6,848 bases of DNA. Origin: NIOZ-UU13 sp049287505. Its GTDB lineage: Bacteria > Planctomycetota > Phycisphaerae > Sedimentisphaerales > Anaerobacaceae. Below the pieces are notes generated by a model, which made no database searches, was not told the origin of the DNA, and saw only the letters and a program-made list of their open reading frames with translations. The stretch spans positions 1-6,848 of the forward strand of contig JBAQFY010000361.1 in assembly GCA_049287505.1 (NCBI GenBank), written 5' to 3'. Position numbers and translations under genes: made by a program. Positions 6,423 through 6,848 of this stretch are shown in pieces. Numbering within the stretch: position 1 is the first letter of the stretch; every line of letters begins with the position of its first letter.

Positions 6423-6620
6423 ATGGCAGCGAAATCAAAGAAGAACAGGGTGCCGAAGAGCAAATCCCTGCAAACAGCAGAAATCCAGGCGGCAATTGAC
6501 TACGGGATAGATGTTTCAATGCTGATTAGCAATATCAGCAGAAGCTGCACCGAGCGTATTATAAGACATCAAATCGCACTTAATACCGTAGAGAAACTCC
6601 GGAAAGCGAGGAGACTGTGA
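6423..6620 (+). CDS. Small basic protein, partner of the downstream nucleotidyltransferase
   Basis: A 65-residue protein with no named function that I know of. The N-terminus (1-16) is very basic and likely disordered: K4, K6, K7, R9, K12 and K14. The rest should form helices, with AAIDYGIDVSMLISNI (23-38) and TERIIRHQIALNTVEKLRKA (43-62). I recall similar small proteins, with a YGID-x-LxxN segment followed by ER-x(3)-HQ-AL, encoded just before nucleotidyltransferases. A TAG stop lies two codons before the ATG, so no earlier start is possible. There is no Shine-Dalgarno sequence, but an extended -10 motif ends 7 nt upstream, suggesting leaderless expression. The stop codon overlaps the next gene's GTG by 4 nt (GTGA), pointing to coupled translation. 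An antitoxin-like or nucleic-acid-binding partner role is inference only. Confidence 0.72.
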   Translation: MAAKSKKNRVPKSKSLQTAEIQAAIDYGIDVSMLISNISRSCTERIIRHQIALNTVEKLRKARRL

Positions 6621-6848
6621 GCAGCGATTTCTTAAACCTGCTTGAACGGCTTGTTAATGCCGGCGTGGATTTTGTAGTGATAGGTGGTTTTGCGGGCGTA
6701 GTGCATGGATGTACTTATGTAACCCAGGATATAGATATCTGCTGCGACTTTAGCCCGGCTACTCTGCTTGCGCTGCAAAGAGCCATCTCTGATTTACACT
6801 CTGTACACCGAATGACACCAAAACGGAAGAAGCTTCAGTTGACAGAGA
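6617..6848 (+). CDS. Nucleotidyltransferase-fold protein (Pol-beta superfamily), truncated by window end
   Basis: Only the first 77 codons are present; the gene runs off the right edge. After an amphipathic helix (FLNLLERLVNAGVDFV, 5-20) comes VIGGFAGVVHG (21-31), the GG-containing phosphate-binding turn of Pol-beta-type nucleotidyltransferases. TQDIDI (36-41) follows, with D38 and D40 as the predicted metal-binding aspartates. The later DLHSVHRMTPKR (59-70) matches a segment I recall from uncharacterised nucleotidyltransferases of planctomycetes and related bacteria. Such enzymes transfer a nucleotide to a protein, RNA or small molecule; the substrate here is unknown. The fold is shared with AbiEii and MNT-type toxin-antitoxin proteins, though a specific assignment is not possible from this fragment. 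The GTG start overlaps the upstream stop by 4 nt and has GAGGAG at 6608-6613, only 3 nt away, so coupling to the small gene is likely. Confidence 0.82.
   Translation, partial: MSSDFLNLLERLVNAGVDFVVIGGFAGVVHGCTYVTQDIDICCDFSPATLLALQRAISDLHSVHRMTPKRKKLQLTE

Noticed and set aside
6256..6519. Antisense frame spanning the second repeat element and the small gene
   Set aside because: It translates through inverted-repeat DNA and overlaps the better supported 65-residue gene, with no family features.

Overview
The window looks like chromosomal DNA from a free-living bacterium of moderate GC content. I would place it in Planctomycetota, perhaps a Phycisphaerae or Sedimentisphaerales-like lineage. This rests on the style of the SMC protein, a FlgI-like lipoprotein carrying HEAT-like repeats, a small-protein/nucleotidyltransferase pair that I recall from such genomes, and gaps rich in short palindromic and tandem repeats. 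The placement is inference from memory and no search was run. All convincing genes are on the + strand.

Layout. Positions 1-324 hold no gene. They contain a 164-bp MITE-like inverted-repeat element (14-177) bracketed by identical 9-bp direct repeats, then a short leader. A YjbQ/UPF0047 family gene follows (325-744). Next is a gap with a 7-bp tandem repeat that contains a sigma70-like promoter, then a 545-residue predicted lipoprotein (817-2454) with a FlgI-like N-terminal half, HEAT-like repeats and an unrecognised C-terminal domain. A REP-like hairpin sequence is embedded in its signal-peptide codons. A 109-bp gap with an operator-like palindrome leads into a full-length smc gene (2564-6151).

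After smc there is a short octamer repeat tract and then a second MITE-like element (about 6287-6415) with a nested GC-rich hairpin. Its right terminal repeat carries an extended -10 promoter motif that ends 7 nt before the ATG of a 65-residue protein (6423-6620). That gene has no Shine-Dalgarno sequence, so it may be read as a leaderless mRNA. It overlaps by 4 nt a nucleotidyltransferase gene (6617 to the window end, truncated), and the two form a probable translationally coupled pair.

How the genes relate. SMC is the chromosome-compaction ATPase, and its ScpA/ScpB partners are not in the window. YjbQ and the FlgI-like lipoprotein show no clear functional link to it, and each gap has its own possible promoter. 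The most interesting unit is the last one: a small basic protein plus a Pol-beta-type nucleotidyltransferase, organised like a toxin-antitoxin or defence pair and apparently transcribed from a repeat-borne promoter.
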